From contig CAJOIB010000006.1 in NCBI GenBank assembly GCA_905234705.1, positions 1 through 37,135 of the forward strand: 37,135 nucleotides of DNA, in the 5' to 3' direction. The first letter of the stretch is position 1. Each line of letters begins with the position of its first letter. Source of the stretch: an uncultured Selenomonadaceae bacterium (GTDB taxonomy: Bacteria > Bacillota > Negativicutes > Selenomonadales > Selenomonadaceae). Made by a program: the position numbers and the translations under genes. Positions 1-8,810 of this stretch are shown piece by piece. Under the pieces are notes generated by a model. The model was not told where the DNA came from. It saw only the letters and a program-made list of their open reading frames with translations, and ran no database searches.

Positions 1-2
1 GC

Positions 3-3000
3 GTTAATGCTGCGGTTATTTTTGACGGTATTGAAAATGAATATGGCGCTGAATATGATTTTGTAACTGATTCTGAAGGCGAATTTACATTTGGCGATAC
101 CACTTACACCATTACCGGCGATGATTATGTTGAATTGTCCATTCAATTTAATGGTGACGGCACTGCTGAAATTACCGACGTTAACGATTTGCAAGGCTAC
201 ATTACCGGCAACGGCACTGTCATTGGCGCTTATGAGATTGATAACAGCGAGAGCGGCGTTGTCGAAGGCAGCAAATTTAATGACACGATTAACAACAGCG
301 GCGTGAATGTAACGATTGACGCGGGCGCGGGTAATGATTTGATTAATAACACCGGCGATTTTGCTGAAATTAACGCGGGCGAAGGTAATGATACTGTTGT
401 CAATGACAGCGAATTTGTCACGATAACCGGCGGCGACGGCGCTGATTCCATTGAAAATAATTCTACCAACGCTGTTATCGACGCGGGCGACGGCAACAAC
501 ACCATTAACAACACGAGCGAATTGGCTACTATCATTGCTGGCGCGGGCGACGATATTATCAATAACAGCGGCAGTTACGCTCTTATCGACGCGGGCGATG
601 GCGCAAATTCCATTACTAACAGCGGCGTTGACGCAACAATCACTTCCGGCGCGGGCAACGATACCATTATCACCGACGCAAATTCAACCATTAACAGCGG
701 CAATGGCAACGATTATATCAGCGTGAGCGGCGCGGCTCTCATTAATGCGGGCGGCGGCAATTCCACTATCGACGGTTACAGCGAAAATGTTACCATTCAA
801 GCCGGAACTTTGCGCAATTCTTCACTCAATGGCGATAATCTTGTCCTGCGCTACAACGACGCGGCAATTACGATTATTGACGGCAAGAGCCAGGCTATTA
901 ATCTTGTGGACGACGAAGGTAACTTTACCAACGATATTATTATCGGCGAAGTTGAAGTTAGCGATACTGCCACCGTTAACGGCGTTGAATTTACCGGCAC
1001 TGGTACTGTTTCTGTTAATACGGACGCAATGACCTTGAGCGGCGATTTGGCAGTTGATACCGACGAAGAAATTGTTATTAGCGGCGAATCCAATATTACG
1101 ATTGGCGGCAAAGTGTTTGAAGTTGCGGGCGGCACGGCTACTGTTGCCACGACTGACGAAGGCGTTATTGTCAATGGCGCTGAAGTTACAGTTGGCGGCG
1201 ACGACGAATACATTGTTATGATTGAAAATGGTAGCTTTACCGGCTTAACTGACATCAGCGCGCGCTCCACTGTCATTGCGGCGGGCGAATATGGCGTTAT
1301 CACGGACGAACGCGGCACATTTACTTTCGGCGAAAATACTTACACCATCTCTGGCGACGATAACGTTTTATTTGAAGTTGATAATAATTCGGTTAAATCT
1401 GTCAGCGCTCTTGAAGGCACGGTTAGCGGCGAATTTGCTGGCGTTGGCATTAATGATAATACTGTCAGCGTAAGCGGCGTTGCGAATGTTGCGGCTGACG
1501 AAAATTCCTTGACGATAAGCGGCGCAAATTCTGCTGAGGTTACAATGACTGCGGCGGGCAATATTAATATCGGCTCTCGCTCATTTGAATTGACTTCGGA
1601 CGCGACGGTTGCTGTGTCGATTAATGACAGTAGCGTTGCGGTTACTAATGAAGCTGTAACGATTGCGGGCGATCGTGTTTATACTGTTCAAAGCGCGAGC
1701 GATGGCATTGATAGCGTTATCGGTGTTACTGGCGGCGCGACTGTGACCGGTGTTGGTGAATATAATGTTTTCACTGATTCGCAAGGCAATTTCACCTTCG
1801 ACAAAGCTTTTTCCATTGCGGGCGATAATTCGGTTGAGTTTGCTGTTAATAATGGCAGCGTTAAAGCGATTGACAGCGTTGACGCGGCGGCAACTGTTAG
1901 CGGCGAAATTGCGGGCGTCAGTGTCAATGGTGGCTTGCTTGCAATTGCGGGCGATATTTCGGTTGCAGTGGTGAATACTTCGAGCGGATTGGATATTCGC
2001 AATGTCTCAGGAAATGCCACGGTTAACAGTGCGGACGGCGCGTATCGTGTAACCACGGACCAGGCGGGCGCGTACAATATTTTGGGCGAAAAAATAACTG
2101 TTACCGGCGATAACAGCGTGATATTTAATATTGATAGCGTAGTGACCGGCGTCAGCAATATTGAAAATGCGACGGTTGCGGTTGACGCGGGCGAAGTTAC
2201 GCTTGCCGTGAATGGCGCTGAGACGATTAATTATCATTCAGCGAATAACAATGGCGAACTGGTGATTGGCAGTAGCGTTAATGGCGTGAGTGGCGTTGAT
2301 AGTGTTTCTGGCTTGAATAATGCGACTGTGCACGCGACCAGCGCTGTTACGGTTAATGGCGCGGCGGTTAATGTGAGTGTTGATAATAATTATGACGTGG
2401 TCGTGGCGTCTGGCGATGTTGTCAGTGTTAAAAATATTAATGCGAATAGCACGTTGGCGGTTAATAATGTGAGCGTGCAGGCTGTTGAAGAGGGCGCGTA
2501 TACTTTCGGCGATAAGACTTATACGATTGTTGAAGATGCTGAAGTTAATTTTGCTGTTAATGGTAATGGTGTAGTTGAAAACATTTCCGGCTTAACCGGC
2601 GGCGTTGCGGCGAGTGAAGCGATTAATGCGTCTGTTAATGGCGTTGATATTTCTGTAAGTGATGCGAGTGCAACGATTTATGGCAGTTCTCGCGGGATAA
2701 GCAATATTGATGGGCTCAGCAGCAATGCGACGGTTGAATCTTCGTCGATTAATAATATTTTAATTGCGATGGGCAATGGGACTTTGACGGCGAATGAAAT
2801 TGTTTACGAATTGAGCAACGACGCTAATGGAGCGAATATTACCGGCAGAGTTATCACTAATTTGGACGGCAACGCCAGCTTGAAAGTCGACACCGCGGCG
2901 ACGTACACAGTTAACGGTTCAGTTTTGAATGCAAATGTAGGCGATATAATTATCGGCGCGAGTGACGGTTCTGCCTACATTTACGACCCGAATAACATTC

Positions 3001-5201
3001 GCATAGACGATAACACCACCACCGAAGAAATTATTGAACAGCTTGGCGTCGACGGCGGTTATGCTTACACTGAAACAAATGCTAGCGTTGCGGCAAGCGT
3101 CATAGCTTCCGGCAATTTGGATGGCAATATGTCATTGAATATCGGCTCAGCAGCTCAGAATGAAGTTGATTTCAGCGAAAGTAGCGGGCGCAAATTGGCG
3201 AATATTACAAGCGGCGCTCATAACGTTACCTTCAATGACGCGGGCGATAATATTGCAGTTGTCAATAGCGGCGTTGCCAATGCAGAAAATATTATTCTTG
3301 GCTCTGACGGCGATATAGTTGTTGTTGAAGAGACAAGCGCGCGTGTCAGCATAGTTGGCGGCGCGGGCGCTGATACCGTCATCACTAAGGGCGATAATGT
3401 TATTTTCGATATGGCGGACGGCGGCGCTGACAGAGTTGTTGCCAATGGCGGCAGTATCGAACTTGAAAATTATTCTGACAGCACGGGCGCTGGTATCCAA
3501 ACGAATTACAGCAACATTGTCGGCGCTATTACAAGTGGCTCTTTGGAAATGGATTCTGAAGGCGTGACGATTGGCAATGCTGAAGTCAATGTTGACAGCG
3601 ACTTTATCAATCTTTATAACAGCAACGCCGAATTGCAAAAGGTTGGTTACAGCGACGGCGGCACATTGAATGCTTCTTCAATCAAATCTGGCGTTGTACT
3701 TATCGGCGACGGCAATACCACCTTAATTGGCGGCACTGGCGACGATACCGTTTTAGCTGGCGAAGGTGTTGTAGTTGACGCGGGCGCTGGCAATAATTAT
3801 GTATTATTGGACAGCGATACAAACCGCGGCGGCGCGACCATTCAAATGACTGCTACGAGTGGCAGGACTACCGTTGATAATTTCAAGGCTACATTCAACG
3901 ACGGCGATATGGTTAATGCTGACTCCGACGCGTCCATTACCTTCGACGGCAGCGATATTACCGTTAAGAGCGGCAGAAACCGCGTTATCTTGAATGACGT
4001 TGGCGAGAGCAGTTCTGCTGACGAAGCCGATGATTTTGGAACGTCAAATTCTGCGCAGATTTTAATTGGCAACAGCCGCAATTCGACTAAGACTGAAGTT
4101 GTTGCTGAAGGCGCGGCGGTTACGATTGGCGAGGAAGTTGCTGAAAATTATATCGGTAAAGATTCTGGCTTAGATTTGAGCGAATACGACGGCGACGCTT
4201 ATATCAATTTGGGTACGGGGCGCGGCAGTATTGACAATGACGCAATTTCAATTAGCGGCTTTAACAGAATGCGCGCAGGTTCGGGCGCAAATACTTTGTA
4301 CGGTTCGAGCGGCAATGAAACGATTTATGCGGGCGTCAGCGGCTCCACGATTGATGGCAACGGCGGACGTGATACGCTCATTGGTTACAGCGGCGACGAC
4401 AAAGAAACAGGCTCACTCTTCCGTGCGAATAGCGGTAAAGCGACGATTGAAGGCTTTGAATTTTTGACTGAAGGCAATGAAGATACCGCTGATAAGATTG
4501 ACACGTACGACCAGGTTATTGAAGATTTGCGCGCCAGTGACAGCGATTTGACAGTTACAACGGCGAATGGTCGCATGGTGATAATTGGCGGCGCTGGTAA
4601 AGATATTAAATACAGCCGCGAAGGCGTTGACATTATCGCGCAGGTCAACAAGGACGAATTGATATTTGATGGCACGGCGAATTATTATGAGGCGACGGGC
4701 AAAAATGCCACTGTCACGGTTGACGAAGGCTTAGATTCTGCCGAAATTTGGTTGGACAATACGCACATTTACGAAGCCGAATTTGAAGGCGATATTAGAT
4801 ACCTTGACGCGTCCGCACTTGAAGGCGAAGCTACATTGGTCGGCAATTCGCACAATAACGTTATAACGGCGAGCAAGGGCGATAGCAGCCTGTGGGGCGG
4901 CGCAAATGGCAATGACACGCTTATTGGCGGCGACGGCGAAGATATGTTCTGGTATTTCTACGGCAACGGCAATGACAGCATTTCTGGCGCTGATAATAAT
5001 GACACGGTTAATTTGGCTAACGTAACCTTTGATATGTTCGACGTGAATGCTATCGAGATTGGCGATAATTCAATCAAGGTTAATTTCCACGACGGCGGCT
5101 CAGTTGCGCTGGATACGAACGCAGAAACTACCTTTAAATTGGGCGACGGCTCAAGCTGGGTTTACGATAAAGACGATAACGAATGGAAGTCCAAATCTTA
5201 A
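3..5201 (+). CDS. Giant RTX-like beta-roll repeat protein, 5'-truncated by the window edge
   Basis: The frame is open from nucleotide 3, so the gene starts upstream; 1732 residues are visible. An internal TTG at 135 is not a convincing start because repeat sequence continues upstream of it. About nt 303-800 encodes some nine 18-residue units of the type xIxAGxGNDxIxNxxxxA, an RTX-like glycine/aspartate turn alternating with a non-RTX strand. About nt 45-2690 also carries five copies of a longer module built on YxVxTDxxGxFTFG and YTIxGDxxVxF. The C-terminal 200 residues (SLWGG, LIGGDGEDMF, then an acidic end) match the C-terminus of the giant protein at 28052-33007. I see no cysteine. Family knowledge suggests a calcium-binding, secreted or surface protein exported by a type I system, but no exporter is present. 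Adhesin or matrix function is inference. No terminator follows, so transcription may run into the flagellar gene. Confidence 0.85.
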   Translation, partial: VNAAVIFDGIENEYGAEYDFVTDSEGEFTFGDTTYTITGDDYVELSIQFNGDGTAEITDVNDLQGYITGNGTVIGAYEIDNSESGVVEGSKFNDTINNSGVNVTIDAGAGNDLINNTGDFAEINAGEGNDTVVNDSEFVTITGGDGADSIENNSTNAVIDAGDGNNTINNTSELATIIAGAGDDIINNSGSYALIDAGDGANSITNSGVDATITSGAGNDTIITDANSTINSGNGNDYISVSGAALINAGGGNSTIDGYSENVTIQAGTLRNSSLNGDNLVLRYNDAAITIIDGKSQAINLVDDEGNFTNDIIIGEVEVSDTATVNGVEFTGTGTVSVNTDAMTLSGDLAVDTDEEIVISGESNITIGGKVFEVAGGTATVATTDEGVIVNGAEVTVGGDDEYIVMIENGSFTGLTDISARSTVIAAGEYGVITDERGTFTFGENTYTISGDDNVLFEVDNNSVKSVSALEGTVSGEFAGVGINDNTVSVSGVANVAADENSLTISGANSAEVTMTAAGNINIGSRSFELTSDATVAVSINDSSVAVTNEAVTIAGDRVYTVQSASDGIDSVIGVTGGATVTGVGEYNVFTDSQGNFTFDKAFSIAGDNSVEFAVNNGSVKAIDSVDAAATVSGEIAGVSVNGGLLAIAGDISVAVVNTSSGLDIRNVSGNATVNSADGAYRVTTDQAGAYNILGEKITVTGDNSVIFNIDSVVTGVSNIENATVAVDAGEVTLAVNGAETINYHSANNNGELVIGSSVNGVSGVDSVSGLNNATVHATSAVTVNGAAVNVSVDNNYDVVVASGDVVSVKNINANSTLAVNNVSVQAVEEGAYTFGDKTYTIVEDAEVNFAVNGNGVVENISGLTGGVAASEAINASVNGVDISVSDASATIYGSSRGISNIDGLSSNATVESSSINNILIAMGNGTLTANEIVYELSNDANGANITGRVITNLDGNASLKVDTAATYTVNGSVLNANVGDIIIGASDGSAYIYDPNNIRIDDNTTTEEIIEQLGVDGGYAYTETNASVAASVIASGNLDGNMSLNIGSAAQNEVDFSESSGRKLANITSGAHNVTFNDAGDNIAVVNSGVANAENIILGSDGDIVVVEETSARVSIVGGAGADTVITKGDNVIFDMADGGADRVVANGGSIELENYSDSTGAGIQTNYSNIVGAITSGSLEMDSEGVTIGNAEVNVDSDFINLYNSNAELQKVGYSDGGTLNASSIKSGVVLIGDGNTTLIGGTGDDTVLAGEGVVVDAGAGNNYVLLDSDTNRGGATIQMTATSGRTTVDNFKATFNDGDMVNADSDASITFDGSDITVKSGRNRVILNDVGESSSADEADDFGTSNSAQILIGNSRNSTKTEVVAEGAAVTIGEEVAENYIGKDSGLDLSEYDGDAYINLGTGRGSIDNDAISISGFNRMRAGSGANTLYGSSGNETIYAGVSGSTIDGNGGRDTLIGYSGDDKETGSLFRANSGKATIEGFEFLTEGNEDTADKIDTYDQVIEDLRASDSDLTVTTANGRMVIIGGAGKDIKYSREGVDIIAQVNKDELIFDGTANYYEATGKNATVTVDEGLDSAEIWLDNTHIYEAEFEGDIRYLDASALEGEATLVGNSHNNVITASKGDSSLWGGANGNDTLIGGDGEDMFWYFYGNGNDSISGADNNDTVNLANVTFDMFDVNAIEIGDNSIKVNFHDGGSVALDTNAETTFKLGDGSSWVYDKDDNEWKSKS

Positions 5202-5256
5202 TTTAAACCCCTAAAAAGCCGATAAACAGTTGTAGACTTTGAAGGAGTGACTGTAA

Positions 5257-6162
5257 ATGTGGCGCGGATTATACACAGCGGCAACCGGTATGACAACCGA
5301 AATGAAACGCACTGACGTTATCGCAAATAATTTAGCGAACGCGGCAACTACCGGCTACAAAAAAGATTTGGCGATTCACCGCGAATTTGAGAATTTGCTG
5401 ATAAAGCGCGTTTACGACCACGATAACGACGGTATGGTTGGTATGGACTTGAAAGTTAAAATTTTCAACAGATTGGGAAACTTGAATACCAGCACCGAAG
5501 ATATAACGCAATTCAAAGGCTTCAAAGTTGGAGCAGAGGAACGTCCGGCGATAGGTAAATTGGGCCTGGGCGATTACATTGACGAGATCGCGGTAGATTA
5601 TTCGCAAGGTTCGATGCAAAGTACAGGCAATGCGTTTGACTTGGCGATAGCGGGCAATGGATTTTTCGCGGTACAAACTCCGGACGGCGTGCGCTATACG
5701 AGAAACGGCGCTTTTTTCAAAACAAACACCGGCTTATTGCAAGATATACGCGGCTACAATTTGCTGGATGTGACGGGCAATCCGATAACGATACCCGCGA
5801 ATATAGCTGACGATAAAATTTCTATTAATGGCGCGGGCGAGGTAATGGTACACGAAAACGGAATTCCGCGGCAGATAGCCCGAATCCAGGTTGTTCAATT
5901 CGCAGACAGGCACGCGGTACAGAAACAAGGCGATAGTTTATTCTACGCGGTGACGGACAATCAAGGAAATGTGGCGCAACCGCAACCGGCGACCGGTGAA
6001 GTTTTGCAGGGAATGTTGGAAAAATCTAATACCGAGATAGTTCAAGAAATGGTAGAGCTAATCCACAATCACAGGCTTTACGAAGCAAATTCAAAAGCCG
6101 TGACTACACAAGATACAATGCTCGACGCTGCAGTTAATCAGCTTGGGCGCTTAGGGAGTTAG
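5257..6162 (+). CDS. Flagellar basal-body rod/hook protein, FlgF/FlgG family
   Basis: A 301-residue flagellar rod-type protein. The N-terminus MWRGLYTAATGM and ANNLANAATTGYKKD (about residues 25-40) is the conserved flagellar basal-body rod signature. The C-terminus carries the matching helix with SNTEIVQEMVELI and NSKAVTTQDTMLD. The middle (GNAFDLAIAGNGFFAVQT, YTRNG) is the FlgE/F/G core fold. Proteins of this family are exported through the flagellar type III apparatus and stack to form the rod; they have no cleaved signal peptide. The length suits FlgF, FlgG or the Bacillus FlhO/FlhP group, and I cannot choose between them. A strong ribosome site AAGGAG lies at 5242-5247. The usual partner rod gene is absent. 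The gene sits 55 bp after the giant RTX-like gene and ends in a hairpin terminator. Confidence 0.9.
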   Translation: MWRGLYTAATGMTTEMKRTDVIANNLANAATTGYKKDLAIHREFENLLIKRVYDHDNDGMVGMDLKVKIFNRLGNLNTSTEDITQFKGFKVGAEERPAIGKLGLGDYIDEIAVDYSQGSMQSTGNAFDLAIAGNGFFAVQTPDGVRYTRNGAFFKTNTGLLQDIRGYNLLDVTGNPITIPANIADDKISINGAGEVMVHENGIPRQIARIQVVQFADRHAVQKQGDSLFYAVTDNQGNVAQPQPATGEVLQGMLEKSNTEIVQEMVELIHNHRLYEANSKAVTTQDTMLDAAVNQLGRLGS

Positions 6163-6198
6163 TTGTTCAGTTAGAGGTAGAACAACAATAAATTTAAA

Positions 6199-6235
6199 AG
6201 CCGACGGTCAATCAAGACTGCCGGCTGTTTTTTTT
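6199..6235 (+). terminator. Rho-independent terminator after the flagellar gene
   Basis: An 11-bp stem (6199-6209 with 6216-6226, one A-C mismatch and one G-U pair) is followed by eight T at 6228-6235. It closes the plus-strand unit. The A-rich left flank means it could also serve the converging minus-strand operon that ends at 6340. Confidence 0.8.
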
Positions 6236-6339
6236 GTGTAAATGTAAGAATTATCATTATCGCCGCTGATAGAAAACGCGAATAAAATTTAAAACTGACA
6301 ATCAATAAGCACTGCGCGAAATTTTTTTGTGAAAATTAA

Positions 6340-6717
6340 TCAGCTGAAAATCGCAAGAAGTACCATTGCCCAGATACCGCCGCCGATTAAAATTGCGGGC
6401 GACCACGGCAACATTTTATCCATAAAGCGCGAATAACTTGTTTGTTTTTGAAGTTCCTTAAGTTCTTCCTTAACGTGGTGACTGCCGTCGTAAAATTCCG
6501 ATTGAAATTTGTAAATCTGGCTCTTCAAGTCACTGCAGACGCTGTAAAGTTGCGAATCGACTTTGTAAAGCTGTTCCTTATTCGCAGTTTGCAAATCGCG
6601 CATATTCCGGCGCAAATCCTGCACTTCGTCAATCAAGAAATCTAATTTTTCATTGAGCGCTTGAATTTGTTCAGCAGAAACTTCCTGAGTTTTTTTCAAT
6701 GAAACTTTACCCGCCAT
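6340..6717 (-). CDS. Tail-anchored coiled-coil protein, unknown function
   Basis: A 125-residue protein I do not recognise. After a basic start (MAGKVSLKK), residues about 15-95 are highly charged with heptad-like spacing of Leu, Ile and Val, suggesting a long coiled coil. Residues about 104-124 form one hydrophobic segment (PAILIGGGIWAMVLLAIF) at the extreme C-terminus. The layout predicts a cytoplasmic coiled coil anchored by a single C-terminal helix. It begins 15 bp after pssA and is the last gene of the long minus-strand run, so it is probably co-transcribed with the phospholipid genes. A membrane-organising or scaffold role is possible but unsupported by any motif. Confidence 0.7.
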   Translation of the reverse strand: MAGKVSLKKTQEVSAEQIQALNEKLDFLIDEVQDLRRNMRDLQTANKEQLYKVDSQLYSVCSDLKSQIYKFQSEFYDGSHHVKEELKELQKQTSYSRFMDKMLPWSPAILIGGGIWAMVLLAIFS

Positions 6718-6732
6718 TAAAAATCGCTCCCT

Positions 6733-7434
6733 TCAAACTTCGTGAGTCATTAAAGTTATCAGCGAATTAATTATCCCGAAAACTGCGTAGGTTGAAAAAA
6801 TCGCCGTCAAAACGCCTTGAATCGGAAAATCCCGCGTGAAAAAGATTATTGCGCCAAACATTATAACAGCAAAAATTTTAGCGGCAAGAAAAATTTTTTC
6901 CCCGCCGCCCTTGAAGTCCGGATAATGCACGTGGCTCACCATTAAATATGCTACGATTATCATTGTGATTGGGTAAATCATTCCAAAATTTTCGGGCTGA
7001 ATTTGGAGCGCGGTAAAAAGCATCGTCGTCGTCGCCACAATGCAGCCGCCCGCCGGTATCGCCAGCCCCATAAAATATCCGTGAACAACATTTGTATTGA
7101 CGTTGAAACGCGCGAGCCGCCACATTCCGCACAGCGCAAAAATTATCGCCGCCGCTTTGCCCAAATTTCCATAATTGTGCAGGCAAAATGAATACGCCAA
7201 AAATGCCGGTGCTACGCCGAAACTTCCCAAATCGCAGAGCGAATCCATTTCCTTGCCAAATTCCGAGGCAACATTCAACGCCCGCGCAACTCGTCCGTCA
7301 AGTCCGTCCGCCACCAGCGCCAATAAAATAAATACCGAGCCGTAAAAAAAATTTCCCTCGTACGTCGCGAGGATTGAGCACATTCCGAAAAATAAATTAG
7401 CCGCCGTGCAAAGATTTGGTAACATTGCTTTCAT
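6733..7434 (-). CDS. pssA: CDP-diacylglycerol--serine O-phosphatidyltransferase
   Basis: Transfers phosphatidyl from CDP-diacylglycerol to serine, giving phosphatidylserine in the inner membrane. The CDP-alcohol phosphatidyltransferase motif DGx2ARx8Gx3Dx3D is complete: D46, G47, A50, R51, G60, D64 and D68. Several hydrophobic helices follow, as in the Bacillus-type multi-spanning enzyme. I chose ATG at 7434, giving 233 residues, because GAGGTG lies six bases upstream; the reading frame extends three codons further to a GTG that falls within that ribosome site. psd ends 10 bp upstream, so the two consecutive enzymes of phosphatidylethanolamine synthesis are adjacent and probably co-transcribed. 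Confidence 0.95.
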   Translation of the reverse strand: MKAMLPNLCTAANLFFGMCSILATYEGNFFYGSVFILLALVADGLDGRVARALNVASEFGKEMDSLCDLGSFGVAPAFLAYSFCLHNYGNLGKAAAIIFALCGMWRLARFNVNTNVVHGYFMGLAIPAGGCIVATTTMLFTALQIQPENFGMIYPITMIIVAYLMVSHVHYPDFKGGGEKIFLAAKIFAVIMFGAIIFFTRDFPIQGVLTAIFSTYAVFGIINSLITLMTHEV

Positions 7435-7444
7435 CGTCAGCACC

Positions 7445-8074
7445 TCAGTTTTTTATTTTGCCTACGATAGTTTCACCGCCGCGAACTTTCTGCCCCTTCT
7501 TAACGAGCACTTCAACATTATCGGGCATAACAATTTCCGTGCAAGAGCCGAAGCGAATTAAACCGTACAGTTCGCCCTTTTCAAGCGTATCTTCGAGCGT
7601 AACGTAGCTGACAATTCGCCGCGCCAAAATTCCTGCAATTTGCGTAACCGTCACGCGCAGTTTATCATTTTCAATGCCGATTAAATGCCGCTCATTTTCA
7701 AAGCCGACAGAATCTTTGTACGCGGGGCGAAATCTGCCGCAAATGTATTTCTGAACTTTAATTTCGCCGGCAATAGGACTGCGGTTAACGTGCACGTCGA
7801 ACACTGACAGGAAAATTATAATTTTGTTGCAGGGCGAGTGAATAAAATCGTCTTCGTCAATGTGAACAACATCTTGAACAGTGCCGTCGGCGGGCGAAAC
7901 GATCAGCGATTCGTCGGCGGGAATTTTGCGCTTAGGATTTCTGAAAAAGTACAGGCAGTAACACGCCAGCACGGCGGGAATAATCGCCGCGTAAGGATTT
8001 ATGGCGAAATATAAAAAAAGCGCGACCAACAATGCGACGCCCGCGAAATAATATCCTTCACGAATAATGCTCAT
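7445..8074 (-). CDS. psd: Phosphatidylserine decarboxylase proenzyme, short type
   Basis: Decarboxylates phosphatidylserine to phosphatidylethanolamine. The 209-residue length and the F175-G-S-C178 self-cleavage site near the C-terminus mark the short (archaeal/Firmicute-like) form. Cleavage before Ser177 should create the pyruvoyl cofactor and leave a small alpha chain of about 33 residues. The more familiar LGST site is here FGSC, as expected for this subgroup. The N-terminus has hydrophobic stretches (about residues 10-45) that may hold it to the membrane. SPADG (60-64) and HVNRSP (95-100) are conserved family positions. The start has AGGAG ten bases upstream. It lies 10 bp after the glycosyltransferase gene. 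Confidence 0.95.
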   Translation of the reverse strand: MSIIREGYYFAGVALLVALFLYFAINPYAAIIPAVLACYCLYFFRNPKRKIPADESLIVSPADGTVQDVVHIDEDDFIHSPCNKIIIFLSVFDVHVNRSPIAGEIKVQKYICGRFRPAYKDSVGFENERHLIGIENDKLRVTVTQIAGILARRIVSYVTLEDTLEKGELYGLIRFGSCTEIVMPDNVEVLVKKGQKVRGGETIVGKIKN

Positions 8075-8084
8075 TTCACCACTC

Positions 8085-8810
8085 CTATTTTTTAGATTTG
8101 TGAACTTCCCAGACGAATTTTGGCAAGGCGACTAAGCGTCCTGCGCGAGAAGGTTGCAATAGCGCGCGGAAAAGCCATTCCAATTTAGCGCGTTGCATCC
8201 AGCGCGGAGCACGCCTCACAACGCCCGCCATAACGTCGAAAGTGCCGCCCACGCCGATTGATACCGGAACATTTAATTCGGTTTTATGAGCGGCAAGCCA
8301 CATTTCCTGTTTAGGGAAACCGAGCGCCACCAATAAAATATCCGGCTCAGAATCTTTAATCTGCGCGATAATTTCGGGTTCATCTTCCGCCGTGAAGTAA
8401 CCGTTGCGCGTACCAACAATATTAATTCCGCGGTAAAGATTTTCAGCCTTAGCCTTAGCTTTGTCAGCAACGCCAGGCGCAGAGCCGAACATAAAAATTC
8501 GCTGAGATTTAGCGGGCGCGATTTTCAAAAGTTCCTGCACTAAATCATAACCGGCAACGCGCTCAGGCATTTCGTAGCCCAAATGACGAGCCGCCCAAAC
8601 CGTTCCCGCGCCATCCGGTACAACCAATTCTGCGGCGTTTAGCACGCTTTTAAATTCTTCGTCATAAGTTGCCCGCAAGAGCATTTCAGCGTTCACTGTG
8701 GCGATTGTGGAAGGTTTACGGGCAGATATTAACCGCTCGGCAAAATCAACCGCCTCAGCCATTGTAACCGCGTCCACCTGCACGCCCAAAATCTCGACTC
8801 GCTCATTCAT
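8085..8810 (-). CDS. WecG/TagA/CpsF-family glycosyltransferase
   Basis: A 241-residue glycosyltransferase of the family that adds N-acetylmannosamine (or a related sugar) to undecaprenyl-diphospho-N-acetylglucosamine in the synthesis of teichoic acid linkage units or enterobacterial-type polysaccharides. Family hallmarks are ATVNAEML near residues 37-44, PDGAGTVWAAR (about 70-80), the GSAPG motif (about 108-112), LLVALGFPKQEMW (about 160-172) and GVGGTFDVMAG (about 186-196). The basic C-terminus is the part thought to contact the membrane. No signal peptide is visible. Its ATG overlaps the stop codon of the restriction endonuclease gene (ATGA), so translation is probably coupled. The exact acceptor and sugar cannot be told from sequence. 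Confidence 0.92.
   Translation of the reverse strand: MNERVEILGVQVDAVTMAEAVDFAERLISARKPSTIATVNAEMLLRATYDEEFKSVLNAAELVVPDGAGTVWAARHLGYEMPERVAGYDLVQELLKIAPAKSQRIFMFGSAPGVADKAKAKAENLYRGINIVGTRNGYFTAEDEPEIIAQIKDSEPDILLVALGFPKQEMWLAAHKTELNVPVSIGVGGTFDVMAGVVRRAPRWMQRAKLEWLFRALLQPSRAGRLVALPKFVWEVHKSKK

Noticed and set aside
303-800. Regularly spaced DNA repeats that could suggest a CRISPR array or tandem satellite
   Set aside because: The periodicity is 54 bases, follows codon frame and is degenerate at DNA level. It is protein repeat structure (RTX-like), with no unique spacers.
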